A program made the translations under genes and the position numbers. This document shows, in pieces, positions 15,020 through 24,333 of a stretch of 37,547 bases of DNA. This DNA is from Moraxella equi (lineage in GTDB: Bacteria > Pseudomonadota > Gammaproteobacteria > Pseudomonadales > Moraxellaceae), in NCBI RefSeq assembly GCF_002027555.1, contig NZ_MXAP01000054.1, positions 1 through 37,547 on the forward strand, given 5' to 3'. Each line of letters opens with the position of its first letter. Positions within the stretch are counted from its first letter, which is position 1. Below the pieces are notes generated by a model. That model saw only the letters and a list, made by a program, of their open reading frames with translations, did no database searches and was not told where the DNA came from.

Positions 15020-16852
15020 ATGGAAAAAATGCGTAACTTCCTGCAAAGCTGGGCGGGTAAGGCGGTACTTATTTTAACACTTGTCCCCATGGCATTTTTG
15101 GGTGTGCAGTCATTTAGCGGTGGTGGGCAGATTGCCCCCAACCAAATCGTCAAAGTGGGCGATACTGCCATTGATACCACAACTTTTCAGTCAGAGGTCA
15201 ATAATTATCGGGCTCGCCTGCTTGAACAAGTGGATGGCAGTCTGATTAATGATAAAGCCCTAAACGATGAAGTGTTAGACAGCATGATTGACAGAGCGTT
15301 GTTAGAAAACCAAGCTCAGTTTTTTGGTATGACGGTCTCTGATGATGCCATTACTCGTCTACTACAAGCTGACCCGACTTTCCATGATGCTAACGGCAAA
15401 TTTTCTAATGATGTGTTTGCTCAGTATTTACAAAGCCGTGGCATGACCAAGGACATGCTCTTTACCATGTTTCGCACGCAGTTGTCGCTACGACAGCTCA
15501 CGAGCAGTATTTTGGGAACGGCTGTTTATCCTGACAGCCAAATCAGTCGCTTGATAGACCTGCAAACCCAAAGCCGTGAAGCGTGGGTGGTGCGTTATAA
15601 CTGGCAGGATTTTGCCGATAAAGTGACGGTTAGCCCTGCTGAGATTGAGGCTTATTATAACGCCAATAAAAAAGACATGATTCAGTCGCCAAGCGTGGAT
15701 TTGGCTTATGTCACTCTAAGCGATGCTGACATTAAAGTGGATGCTGTGAGCGAAGATGAGATTCGTGCAGAATATCAAGCCAGCCTACAAGGTCAGGGCG
15801 ACGGCAGACAGTTGTCGCATATTCTCTTGACGGGAGATAATGCCGAGCGTCGTGCCAAAGACATCAAAGCAAAACTTGATGCAGGCGAGTCTTTTGAAGC
15901 ACTTGCCAGAGCACATTCGGATGACCCCACAGGTGAGAGCGGTGGCGACATCGGAAGCTATAACCCTGCCTTTTTTGGCGACAGTAGCAGTGCTGTGGAG
16001 AATGCCATCAGTAGGCTGACAGCAGGGGGCGTGAGCGAGCCTGTGCAGACAGGGTTTGGCTATCACATCTTTAAAGTCACCAAAATGGGCGATGCCCCAA
16101 GCCTTGATAGCATGCGTGATGAGCTAACCAAACGAGCGACCGAGCGTAAACGTGCCAATGCCATGAACGAGATGATTACCAAAATCAATACCATGGCGAC
16201 CGACAGCATGGGCATTAGCGACATCGCCCAAGAGACGGGACTGACCGCCCGTAGCATTAAAGGCTATACCAAGGATAACAACACCAGCGAGCTGTCCGCT
16301 CCTGTGGTGGTGTCGGCGGCTTTTGACGACTTTGCCATCAGCGACCAATCGGTTAGCCCCAACATCACGCTCGCTGACAAAACGGTGTGGGTACAGCCGA
16401 CCAACCACCAAGATGCCAGAGAGCTGACATTGGCAGAAGCGAGTGAGCAAATCAAGGCGACCCTAACCAAACAAAAAGCCATCAAACTTGCCCTAGACAC
16501 AGCCAACGCTCGTGTCAAAGAAGATCCGGCGACCCTTGCCAAGTCTGCCCAGCGTCTAGGTGTGGTCACTCGCCAAAGCCCAGAGCTACTGCCTGCCGAG
16601 CGTGCCAGTCTGTTTGTACATAACAAAGATGGCATGAGTGCTTGGGTGGTAGAGACGGACGCAGGGGCGAGTGTCATGGTGGGCGATAAAGCCCAAAGCA
16701 CGGCAACCGCCCAAATCTCGGATGCAGAACGTCTGTCAGCATCACAAATCATCCGTGATAATGTCGGTCAAGACCAACTCCAAGATTATTTGCACTACTT
16801 GCGTGATACCAAAGAAGTGCAAATCAACGAACAAGCCATGTCTGGACACTAA
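15020..16852 (+). CDS. ppiD: Periplasmic folding chaperone PpiD (SurA-like, parvulin domain)
   Basis: This is a 610-residue membrane-anchored periplasmic chaperone. It has a short cytoplasmic N-terminus, a single anchor (about residues 14-33, KAVLILTLVPMAFLGVQSF), a SurA-N-like chaperone region (about 40-200), and one parvulin peptidyl-prolyl isomerase domain (about 262-355: LSHILLTGDNAERRAKDI, SGGDIGSY, GFGYHIFKV). A second substrate-binding segment follows to the end. PpiD acts near the Sec translocon on proteins leaving the membrane. Length and order match the family (E. coli 623). In E. coli PpiD the isomerase domain is inactive; whether that holds here cannot be judged. It is followed by a strong terminator and then closely by mfd. 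Confidence 0.93.
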   Translation: MEKMRNFLQSWAGKAVLILTLVPMAFLGVQSFSGGGQIAPNQIVKVGDTAIDTTTFQSEVNNYRARLLEQVDGSLINDKALNDEVLDSMIDRALLENQAQFFGMTVSDDAITRLLQADPTFHDANGKFSNDVFAQYLQSRGMTKDMLFTMFRTQLSLRQLTSSILGTAVYPDSQISRLIDLQTQSREAWVVRYNWQDFADKVTVSPAEIEAYYNANKKDMIQSPSVDLAYVTLSDADIKVDAVSEDEIRAEYQASLQGQGDGRQLSHILLTGDNAERRAKDIKAKLDAGESFEALARAHSDDPTGESGGDIGSYNPAFFGDSSSAVENAISRLTAGGVSEPVQTGFGYHIFKVTKMGDAPSLDSMRDELTKRATERKRANAMNEMITKINTMATDSMGISDIAQETGLTARSIKGYTKDNNTSELSAPVVVSAAFDDFAISDQSVSPNITLADKTVWVQPTNHQDARELTLAEASEQIKATLTKQKAIKLALDTANARVKEDPATLAKSAQRLGVVTRQSPELLPAERASLFVHNKDGMSAWVVETDAGASVMVGDKAQSTATAQISDAERLSASQIIRDNVGQDQLQDYLHYLRDTKEVQINEQAMSGH

Positions 16853-16867
16853 GACAAGCACAATACC

Positions 16868-16898
16868 AAAAAACCCATATGGCCAAATATGGGTTTTT
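16868..16898 (+). terminator. Intrinsic terminator of ppiD, 13 nt before mfd
   Basis: AAAAACCCATAT and ATATGGGTTTTT form a 12 bp stem with a short loop and built-in T-run. The mfd start codon follows 13 nt later, leaving no room for a promoter in between. Confidence 0.88.
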
Positions 16899-16911
16899 CA
16901 TTAGACGAGTC

Positions 16912-19900
16912 ATGTTAATGATAAATATCAATATCAATACCCCCACTCATAAGCCTAACTTTCACACCCACTTTACCACCCAAGCGGACGCAAGTTTTGC
17001 CCTGTGGCTATCCGTCCTTAGCACCCAAAGCAAAGACCATTTGACCTTAGTCATTTGCCAATCCCAAAGCGAGTTGCAACGCCTTGCCGATGAACTGCAC
17101 TTTTTTGGCATATCCGCCCATGTGTTTGCCGATTATGAGACGCTTGTTTATGACAATCTGTCGGTACACCAAGACATTATTTCTGAGCGGATAGACCTTT
17201 TGACGCATATGCCAACAAGCGGCGTGTTACTGGTGAGCGTGCAGACACTCATGCAAAAAATCACACCGCCAAGCTATCTTTTGGGGCGGTTTTTTGATTT
17301 GAATGTGGGCGACGCCTTTGATATAGAGCATGAGCGTGAACGCCTTGCCAAGGCAGGCTACAAGGCGGTGGATAACGTCTATATGGCGGGCGAATTTGCC
17401 GTGCGTGGGAGCATTGTGGATATTTTTGTGGTGGGGCAAGCCTTACCGTTTCGTTTGGAATTATTTGACGATGAGATAGAAACGATTAAATTTTTTAATC
17501 CTGATACTCAGCGAACCGTTACCGATGAAGAGCTTGATAAGCTCAAAAAAGACGGCGTATTTGACGACAAAACCGCCCCAATATCGCCCAAAGTGGCAAG
17601 TTTTCGCCTACTGCCTGCCCGTGAATTTGACTTAGACGACAAAGAGACGTTCCGCCAGAATTTTGCCAGCCTATTCCCCAATACGTCCGCTCGCAAGGTG
17701 GAATTTTATAATGATGTCATGAATGGCATACAGCCGTCTGGGGTGGAGTATTACGCACCGCTATTTTTTGATTTGCATGAATGGCAGACAACAGGCACGC
17801 TGTTTCATTATTTGCCCAAAAATACACTGGTTGTCTGTGATGACAATTTGTCAGCTTATCATCACGACTTTTGGGAGCAGGTAAACGCACGCTATCATTC
17901 TCGGGCGTTTGATAAGGACGTGCCAATCTTGCCTCCTGATTATTTATATTTGCCAAGCAATGAATTTTTTCAAGCCTTAAAAACTTACCCAAGGGCGGTA
18001 TTGGGCAATAAAGAAAATCCGCTTACCTTATTTCGCCAATTTACCGCCCATACCGTCCCCAATTTGCCAATCAATCATCAAAAAGACGAACCGTTGGGCG
18101 AGTTTTTGGGCTTTGTGGGGGCGTGCGATGAGCCGATTTTGCTTGTGTGCGAAAGTGCAGGTCGCCGTGAGATTATTTTAGAATTATTAAAAGGCAAACT
18201 TGACAGCGACACGGTGGCGGATTTTGGTGAGTTTTTGGCGAATTTGGATAAATTTAACCAAAAAATCGCCCTAACCGTTGCCCCGATAGAGCGTGGACTA
18301 TGGTTAAAAAATAAGCAAAATCAAGGTTTTTGTGTCATTAGCGAAACCCAAATTTTTGGGCGAGTGGTCGCCACCACCAAACGCAAACGCCAAAATGCCT
18401 TATCCCAAGCCTTTTTGATAAAGTCGGTAAGCGAAATGACCGAAGGCTCGCTTGTTGTGCATTTGTCCTATGGCATTGGGCGGTATCAAGGACTTGTTGT
18501 GCTTGATGTGGGTGAGGGCGAGCAGGAATTTATCCATATCAAATATGCCGATGATGCCAATGTTTATGTGCCGATTACCAATCTTGCGTTGATTGGGCGG
18601 TATAGTGGCACAGATTCAGAGGCGGTGCAATTATCAAAACTTGGCTCGGGCAAGTGGGACAAGGCACGCCAAAAGACCTTGACCGACATTTATGACGTGG
18701 CGGCGGAGCTTTTGAATGTGCAGGCAAGGCGAAATGCCAAAGCGGGCATTAGTTTTGACATTGACATGGCAAGTTATGAGCTGTTTGCCAGTGGCTTTGC
18801 CTATGACGAAACGCCCGACCAACAAAGTGCCATTGAAGCGGTGATGTTTGACATGAAACAGACCAAGCCCATGGATAGGCTTATCTGTGGCGATGTGGGT
18901 TTTGGCAAGACAGAGATTGCCATGCGGTCGGCATTCATTGCGGTGCAGGCAGGCTATCAGGTGGCGGTGCTTGTGCCAACCACGCTACTGGCAGGACAGC
19001 ATGAAGACAGCTTTAAGGACAGATTTGCTGATTGGGCGATTAAGATTGAAAGCTTGTCTCGTTTTGTCGGTAAAAAAGCCCAAGACAAGGTACTGGCTGA
19101 TTTGGCGGACGGCAAGGTGGATATTGTCATCGGTACGCATAGGCTTTTGCAAGATGATGTCAAATTTAAAAATCTAGGCTTGATGATAATTGACGAAGAG
19201 CACCGTTTTGGCGTACGCCATAAAGAAAAAATCAAAGCCATGCAAGCGGACGTGGACACGCTCACGATGACCGCCACACCTATTCCACGCACGCTCAATA
19301 TGGCTTTGTCGGGTATGCAGGACATTTCTATCATTGCCACACCGCCTGCCAGACGGCTTGCCATTAAAACTTTTGTTGCCAAAAAGAGTGAGCAGACAAC
19401 CAAAGATGCGATTTTGCGTGAGATTTTGCGTGGGGGGCAGGTGTATTATTTGCACAATGACGTGGCGAGCATTGACACGGTGGCGGAAAACTTGTCCGAG
19501 CTTATCCCCGAGGTGCGTGTGGGCGTGGCTCATGGGCAAATGGCAGAAAAAGAGCTTCACGATGTCATGAGTGATTTTTATCATAAAAAAACGAACGTAT
19601 TGGTTGCCAGTACCATTATCGAAACAGGCATTGATGTGCCAAACGCCAATACGATTATCATCAACCGAGCCGATAAATTTGGACTGGCACAGCTTCATCA
19701 GCTTCGTGGGCGAGTGGGGCGGTCTCATCATCAGGCGTATTGTTATTTGTTTGTGCCGTCTATCAAGGGGCTGACGGCTGATGCCAAAAAACGCCTTGAT
19801 GCCATTAGCCGAGCCAATACGCTTGGGGCGGGGTTTATGCTAGCCAGCGAGGATTTGGAGATTCGTGGGGCAGGCGAGATTTTGGGCAAGGAGCAGTCGG

Positions 19901-20463
19901 GCAATATGCAGACCATTGGTTTTGGGCTGTATATGGATATGTTAGAACGTGCCACCAAAGCGATAAAATCGGGCAATACGCCAAGCCTTGTCACACCGCT
20001 TGATTTGGTGAGTGATATTAACATTCATGCGTCCGCCTTGATACCGAGCGATTATTTGGCGGACGTGCATGAAAGACTGCTATGCTATAAGCGTATCGCC
20101 AATGCCGAGACGGTGGACGAGCTCAATGAGATGCGTGCCGAGATGATAGACCGTTTTGGGGCGATGCCGACCGCCCTTGCCAATCTGTTTTTGGTGCACA
20201 AAATGCGAGTGCAAAGCATACCGCTTGGCATTAGCAAAATTGACGTAACCGCTCATGGGCTTAGTATGGAGTTTAAGGCGGACACGCCCGTGGACGGACT
20301 TGCGATTATCAAGCTCATTCAGTCTAATGACGGCTATCGCATGAACGGGGCGACAGGGCTAAAATACACCTTTAGAGATGAAAAAGACGTGGTGGGGCGA
20401 ACCAATGCGGTGTTTGAGTTGTTAAAATATTTGCATGGACATATTGCCAAAGGGCAGGGGTAA
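16912..20463 (+). CDS. mfd: Transcription-repair coupling factor Mfd
   Basis: This 1183-residue ATP-driven translocase removes RNA polymerase stalled at DNA lesions and recruits UvrA. In order: a UvrB-like N-terminal module, the RNA polymerase-interacting CarD-like domain (about 510-580, SLVVHLSYGIGRYQGLVVLD), RecG-like motor domains with Walker A GDVGFGKTE (about 660) and Walker B IDEEHRFGVRHKEKIK (about 760), the TATPIPRTLNMALSG motif, the QLRGRVGRSHHQAYCYL motif, and the C-terminal TRCF domain. The frame could open at 16879, but that places MAKYGFF inside the ppiD terminator. I prefer ATG 16912 (or 16918); neither has a strong ribosome site. It is 3 nt from mntP, so the two are probably one transcript. 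Confidence 0.95.
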   Translation: MLMINININTPTHKPNFHTHFTTQADASFALWLSVLSTQSKDHLTLVICQSQSELQRLADELHFFGISAHVFADYETLVYDNLSVHQDIISERIDLLTHMPTSGVLLVSVQTLMQKITPPSYLLGRFFDLNVGDAFDIEHERERLAKAGYKAVDNVYMAGEFAVRGSIVDIFVVGQALPFRLELFDDEIETIKFFNPDTQRTVTDEELDKLKKDGVFDDKTAPISPKVASFRLLPAREFDLDDKETFRQNFASLFPNTSARKVEFYNDVMNGIQPSGVEYYAPLFFDLHEWQTTGTLFHYLPKNTLVVCDDNLSAYHHDFWEQVNARYHSRAFDKDVPILPPDYLYLPSNEFFQALKTYPRAVLGNKENPLTLFRQFTAHTVPNLPINHQKDEPLGEFLGFVGACDEPILLVCESAGRREIILELLKGKLDSDTVADFGEFLANLDKFNQKIALTVAPIERGLWLKNKQNQGFCVISETQIFGRVVATTKRKRQNALSQAFLIKSVSEMTEGSLVVHLSYGIGRYQGLVVLDVGEGEQEFIHIKYADDANVYVPITNLALIGRYSGTDSEAVQLSKLGSGKWDKARQKTLTDIYDVAAELLNVQARRNAKAGISFDIDMASYELFASGFAYDETPDQQSAIEAVMFDMKQTKPMDRLICGDVGFGKTEIAMRSAFIAVQAGYQVAVLVPTTLLAGQHEDSFKDRFADWAIKIESLSRFVGKKAQDKVLADLADGKVDIVIGTHRLLQDDVKFKNLGLMIIDEEHRFGVRHKEKIKAMQADVDTLTMTATPIPRTLNMALSGMQDISIIATPPARRLAIKTFVAKKSEQTTKDAILREILRGGQVYYLHNDVASIDTVAENLSELIPEVRVGVAHGQMAEKELHDVMSDFYHKKTNVLVASTIIETGIDVPNANTIIINRADKFGLAQLHQLRGRVGRSHHQAYCYLFVPSIKGLTADAKKRLDAISRANTLGAGFMLASEDLEIRGAGEILGKEQSGNMQTIGFGLYMDMLERATKAIKSGNTPSLVTPLDLVSDINIHASALIPSDYLADVHERLLCYKRIANAETVDELNEMRAEMIDRFGAMPTALANLFLVHKMRVQSIPLGISKIDVTAHGLSMEFKADTPVDGLAIIKLIQSNDGYRMNGATGLKYTFRDEKDVVGRTNAVFELLKYLHGHIAKGQG

Positions 20464-20466
20464 ACC

Positions 20467-21078
20467 ATGAATGTACTTACACTCACTACCCTATCCTTTG
20501 GCATGGCAATGGATGCCTTTGCGGTGGCAGTGGCAAAAGGGGCGAGCGAGCGACATCCACGCCTATGGCAGGCAGTGCAGGGTGGGCTGTTCTTTGGGGT
20601 GGTGGAAGGGATGGCTCCTTTTATCGGTTATTGCTTGGGTAAGGCTATTGAGAGTTGGGTGCAAACCTTTGACCATTGGGTTGCTTTTGGACTGCTTGGG
20701 GCGTTGGGCGTACGGTTTATCTATGGGGCGGTGTGTTATGATGAAAAAATGGATAAGCAAACCAATGAACAACAAGCCGAGCAACAGGATAGGCAAGAAC
20801 AGACAAGTACTTCAAACATCGCCCTAATGCTCATCACTGCCATTGCCACAAGCATTGATTCGGTGGTGGTGGGCGTGTCGTTGGCGTTTTTGGACGCGAA
20901 CATCGTCTTGGCGTGCGTACTGATAGGGCTTGCCACGACCATTATGGCGACAGGTGGACTGTATCTTGGCAACCGCTTGGGAGCGAGCTTTGGGCGTTAT
21001 GCCATGGGCGTGGGCGGTGTGATGCTAATCGGCATTGGCGTGTTTATTTTGGGGACGCACTTGGCGGAGCATGGTTAA
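20467..21078 (+). CDS. mntP: Manganese efflux pump MntP
   Basis: This is a 203-residue inner-membrane protein with six helices that exports Mn2+. Typical MntP features are the first helix LSFGMAMDAFAVAVAKGA with Asp16, and the fourth-helix counterpart ITAIATSIDSVVVGVSLAF, each carrying an acidic residue thought to bind the metal. A glutamine-rich hydrophilic linker (about 98-115, KQTNEQQAEQQDRQEQ) joins the two halves. It begins 3 nt after the mfd stop. The region upstream lies inside mfd, so there is no yybP-ykoY manganese riboswitch of the kind found before mntP in E. coli. The 3' end overlaps the convergent Lrp gene by 4 nt. Confidence 0.93.
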   Translation: MNVLTLTTLSFGMAMDAFAVAVAKGASERHPRLWQAVQGGLFFGVVEGMAPFIGYCLGKAIESWVQTFDHWVAFGLLGALGVRFIYGAVCYDEKMDKQTNEQQAEQQDRQEQTSTSNIALMLITAIATSIDSVVVGVSLAFLDANIVLACVLIGLATTIMATGGLYLGNRLGASFGRYAMGVGGVMLIGIGVFILGTHLAEHG

Positions 21079-21539
21079 ACCGCACTTCTATCAAACACTT
21101 CCCTTAATTCAAAACTGGTATGTAACTGACTGACCCCGTCAATTTTGCTTAGTCTATGGAGCAAAAACTCTTCATAATGGCTCATATCACGCACCACGAC
21201 CTTTAACAGATAATCTTCCGACCGCCCTGTAACAAGGCTACATGACACCACTTCATCAAAGGTTTTGATGTGATTTTCAAATTCGCCAAAGCGTTCGGCG
21301 GTGTGCTTATCCATGCTGACCGCCACAAAAACCGACAATGTGTTACCCAGTGAGCGTGCGGACGTATGAGCGTGATAGCCTGTGATAACACCCATATCTT
21401 CAAGCCGTTTAATTCGGCGAATGACAGGCGTGGCGGACAGATTGACTTGCTCGGATATGTCGGCAACAGCAAGGCGAGCGTTGTCCGTGAGTAGTTTTAG
21501 GATTTTGTGGTCAATGGGGTCTAGGCTAATGGCGTTCAT
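21075..21539 (-). CDS. Lrp/AsnC family transcriptional regulator
   Basis: This is a 154-residue DNA-binding regulator. An N-terminal AsnC-type helix-turn-helix (about 6-60: LDPIDHKILKLLTDNARLAV, SATPVIRRIKRLEDMGVI) precedes a RAM effector domain (about 68-145) with VSCSLVTGRSEDYLLKVVV and LHRLSKIDGVSQLHTSFELREV. Such proteins form dimers or octamers that respond to amino acids. It is divergent from leuA across 244 bp containing AT-rich dyads, so control of leuA and of itself is plausible. The start at 21539 matches the family N-terminus. It is closer to the local Lrp/AsnC group than to global Lrp in overall feel, but the effector cannot be read from sequence. Confidence 0.9.
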   Translation of the reverse strand: MNAISLDPIDHKILKLLTDNARLAVADISEQVNLSATPVIRRIKRLEDMGVITGYHAHTSARSLGNTLSVFVAVSMDKHTAERFGEFENHIKTFDEVVSCSLVTGRSEDYLLKVVVRDMSHYEEFLLHRLSKIDGVSQLHTSFELREVFDRSAV

Positions 21540-21599
21540 GTTGGAAAATTATCAAAATTTGGCGGATTTTACCATAAATTCATTATTTTTTGGTAAATA

Positions 21600-21663
21600 T
21601 GGCTAAAATATGCCAAAAATTTTTGTAAAATTGGTAAAAATTAGTGCAAAATTTTGGTATGAT
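21600..21663 (+). promoter_or_regulatory. leuA promoter region with candidate Lrp operator dyads
   Basis: The extended -10 TGGTATGAT (21655-21663) points at leuA. Upstream, TGGC-8nt-GCCA (21600-21615) is an AT-cored dyad, and TTGGTA recurs at about 21590, 21631 and 21654. This is the kind of A/T-rich phased sequence bound by Lrp-type proteins. Assignment to the adjacent regulator is inferred. Confidence 0.4.
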
Positions 21664-21687
21664 AATACAATGATTTATTAAGGTTTT

Positions 21688-21755
21688 CCGTTCGCTCTAA
21701 GTTTATCGAAGGGCGGGAAAACCCTTGTGGTTCGACAAGCTCACCACGAACGGTT
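21688..21755. repeat. REP-like inverted repeat in the leuA leader
   Basis: CCGTTCGCTCTAAGTTTATC (from 21689) and the complement of GGTTCGACAAGCTCACCACG (from 21729) are two imperfect copies in inverted orientation of a unit like CCGTTCG...GAGCTTGTCGAA. The stem-forming pair lies between the leuA promoter and its start at 21784, so it is part of the mRNA leader. I recall this motif as widespread in proteobacterial genomes. Confidence 0.75.
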
Positions 21756-21783
21756 TTAATTTAAAAAATATAGCGAGCCAGCC

Positions 21784-23514
21784 ATGCCAATACCCAAAAT
21801 CACCCCAAAAAATCCTACTTTTGATTTTACCAAATACCGCCCTTTTGAATTCGCCCCAAACCTGCCCGACCGCACTTGGTGCGACAAGCGCATAGAAAAA
21901 GCCCCGATTTGGGCGAGCGTGGATTTGCGAGACGGCAACCAAGCCTTGATTGACCCCATGACCATTGAACAAAAGTTAAAGTTTTTTAAACTTTTGGTGG
22001 CGGTGGGTTTTAAAGAGATTGAGATTGGTTTTCCGTCTGCCGCCCAAGTGGAATTTGATTTTACACGCTTACTTATTGAAGGAAACCATGTGCCTGATGA
22101 TGTTACTTTGCAGGTGCTTGTACAGGCTCGTGAGTATTTGATTGAGCGTACCTTTGAGAGCCTAAAAGGGGCAAAACGTGCGATTGTTCACGTTTATAAT
22201 AGCACCTCAAGGGTACAACGTGATAAGGTATATCAGCTTGACAAGGACGGCATTAAGGCGATTGCGATCAATGGGGCGACTTTGCTAAGAGACATTGCCA
22301 AACGCTACCCTGAGACTGAGTGGATTTTTCAGTACAGTCCTGAGAGTTTTAGCCAGACTGAGACTGATTTTGCCGTAGAAGTGTGTCAAGCGGTGTGCGA
22401 TGTATGGCGACCCCAAGATGGGCAAAAAGTGATTTTAAATTTGCCTGCAACCGTAGAAGCGTCCACGCCCAACCTATATGCCGACCAGATTGAGTATTTT
22501 TGTCGTCATTTGCCAAGCCGTAAAGACGTGATTGTGAGTCTGCATACGCACAATGATCGTGGCTGTGGCGTGGCGGCAAGTGAGCTTGGCGTTATGGCAG
22601 GGGCTGACCGTGTGGAAGGTACACTGCTTGGCAATGGCGAGCGTACGGGCAATATGGATATTTTGACCATGGCGATGAATTTGTATACGCAAGGGGTAGA
22701 CCCTGAGCTTGATTTGTCGCAGGTGAGCGAGATTGTACAAGTGGCGACCGACTGCACCAATTTGCCAGTACACCCACGCCATGCCTATGTTGGTGAACTT
22801 GTGTTTACCGCATTTAGCGGTTCGCACCAAGATGCCATTAAAAAGTCGCTGGATTATAATGAAAAGCACCCCGAAACCGAACAGCATTGGGACGTGGCAT
22901 ACTTACCCATTGACCCTGTGCATATCGGACGCAGTTATCAAGACGTGGTGCGTATCAATAGCCAGTCGGGTAAGGGCGGGGCAGCATATATTCTGCAACG
23001 TCATTATGGCTTTGATTTGCCACGTTGGACGCAGATTGATTTTGCCAAAGTGGTGCAAAATGAGGCCGAGAGTTTGGCTCGTGAGCTAAAAACGGACGAG
23101 TTGCTTGACATTTTTACCAAGACTTATTTGACCCAAGAGATCTTTAAATTAAGCGATTATCAGATTAACAACAAGGGCGGGGACGTATCCTTTAACGGAC
23201 AAATCGCCACGCCAACTGACGTGCTAGAAATCATCGGGCAGGGCAATGGGGCGTTGTCGGCATTTATTGATGGACTGGTCAAGGCGACAGGTAAGGACAT
23301 CCACGTGACCAATTATTCAGAGCATGCCATTAATGTCAAGGCGACCGAGAGCCTGCTTGATGATGAGCTAGGCGACAACCAAACCAACTCAGCGGCGGCG
23401 GCATACGTTCAGCTCAATGTGGCAGGCAAGGTGTATTCAGGCATTGGCGTGTGTAGCAGTACCGTCTCTGCCATGCTAAAAGGCGTGCTGTCGGCATTGT
23501 CGCAGGCGTGGTAA
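21784..23514 (+). CDS. leuA: 2-isopropylmalate synthase (long type)
   Basis: This 576-residue enzyme condenses acetyl-CoA with 2-oxoisovalerate, the first committed step of leucine synthesis. The catalytic TIM barrel (about 35-330) shows the metal and substrate motif LRDGNQAL (48-55) and the HTHND metal site (about 252-256, SLHTHNDRGCGVAASE), plus VEGTLLGNGERTGNMD. The linker leads to a C-terminal regulatory domain (about 435-570) that binds leucine for feedback inhibition. Length and the N-terminal FAPNLPDRTW identify the long LeuA type shared with actinobacteria and several gamma-proteobacteria, not the ~520-residue E. coli type. It is divergent from an Lrp/AsnC gene; the leader carries a REP-like inverted repeat. 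Confidence 0.95.
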   Translation: MPIPKITPKNPTFDFTKYRPFEFAPNLPDRTWCDKRIEKAPIWASVDLRDGNQALIDPMTIEQKLKFFKLLVAVGFKEIEIGFPSAAQVEFDFTRLLIEGNHVPDDVTLQVLVQAREYLIERTFESLKGAKRAIVHVYNSTSRVQRDKVYQLDKDGIKAIAINGATLLRDIAKRYPETEWIFQYSPESFSQTETDFAVEVCQAVCDVWRPQDGQKVILNLPATVEASTPNLYADQIEYFCRHLPSRKDVIVSLHTHNDRGCGVAASELGVMAGADRVEGTLLGNGERTGNMDILTMAMNLYTQGVDPELDLSQVSEIVQVATDCTNLPVHPRHAYVGELVFTAFSGSHQDAIKKSLDYNEKHPETEQHWDVAYLPIDPVHIGRSYQDVVRINSQSGKGGAAYILQRHYGFDLPRWTQIDFAKVVQNEAESLARELKTDELLDIFTKTYLTQEIFKLSDYQINNKGGDVSFNGQIATPTDVLEIIGQGNGALSAFIDGLVKATGKDIHVTNYSEHAINVKATESLLDDELGDNQTNSAAAAYVQLNVAGKVYSGIGVCSSTVSAMLKGVLSALSQAW

Positions 23515-23533
23515 TTGTTGTGGTGTAATGATC

Positions 23534-23561
23534 AAAAGGGCGAGAATATTCGCTCTTTTTT
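23534..23561 (+). terminator. Intrinsic terminator of leuA
   Basis: The stem AAAAGGGCGA/TCGCTCTTTT (one G-T pair) with a 6 nt loop is followed by a T-run, 20 nt after the stop. Confidence 0.85.
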
Positions 23562-23651
23562 ATTGTTATCAAAATTTATTTAACATAATCCAAATGGATT
23601 TTGGGGGTTAAAATTGATAGAGTGGGGGATTTCATTTTAGAATTTAACAAC

Positions 23652-24149
23652 TTAATACCAATCCAAAAACCCTTTTTTAATATCACGAATTTCTATCTTG
23701 TTATCACGTTCTTGATAAAAATCATCAAAAATTTGATTAACTATGTCGGCAAATTGGCGAGTATTTATGGATTGATTGTTTAAGGTCAAAGCATAAATGG
23801 GCAGTTGTTTGGTTGTATTGGGTGTGGTATCTTTTGAGGTAATTATCATCAAAGGAAATCTGCCAAATACAAAGGTTGGTTTTTGTAAGTCTTGATAATA
23901 AAAAATCTGGTCTTTGTTTTTATCAAAGGCATGATAAACTTTTAAATATTTTGCATAAAAACTGATGATAGGTCTATGATAAATGACCAAACGGGATAAT
24001 AAAAATATAAATATCCCAAAAATTGCCAATAGCAAATAAATCACCCAATGTGGCAAATCGGCAAAGGGACTATTTAACCCCAACTCAAAAATCTCATTGA
24101 TAAGCAATAACATCGCCAAACAAGAAACCATGATGACAAATACCGCCAT
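23652..24149 (-). CDS. Small membrane protein of unknown function
   Basis: This is a 165-residue protein I do not recognise. Two membrane helices (about 3-20 and 36-58) are followed by a hydrophilic C-terminal part with KVYHAFDKNKDQIFYYQDL and PTFVFGRFPLMIITSKD, whose alternating strands could form a small PH-like or bacterial PH domain; that is a guess. The composition is more AT-rich than leuA. Start choice is open: ATG 24149 falls within a hairpin (24141-24164), and a second ATG at 24131 opens MVSCLAMLLL, which might suit better. It is divergent from the MscS gene. No operon partner is visible. Confidence 0.65.
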   Translation of the reverse strand: MAVFVIMVSCLAMLLLINEIFELGLNSPFADLPHWVIYLLLAIFGIFIFLLSRLVIYHRPIISFYAKYLKVYHAFDKNKDQIFYYQDLQKPTFVFGRFPLMIITSKDTTPNTTKQLPIYALTLNNQSINTRQFADIVNQIFDDFYQERDNKIEIRDIKKGFLDWY

Positions 24150-24232
24150 ACGTCTTTGGCGGTATTAGGTTAGGGGGTAGGTTGAATTATTCATAAAATT
24201 TCACGATATATGATGATGATTGGTAGGCTTTA

Positions 24233-24241
24233 TGTTATAAT
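24233..24241 (+). promoter_or_regulatory. Extended -10 promoter for the mscS-family gene
   Basis: TGTTATAAT is a perfect extended -10. Transcription would start near 24248, upstream of all candidate starts for the channel gene. Confidence 0.6.
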
Positions 24242-24333
24242 TCACAAACCTTATTTATTCTACCACATCTTTGTTGATGTGGTTTATTTATCGGTTGTCA
24301 TCGTCCATTTTATCATCGACCATTCATCAGCTC

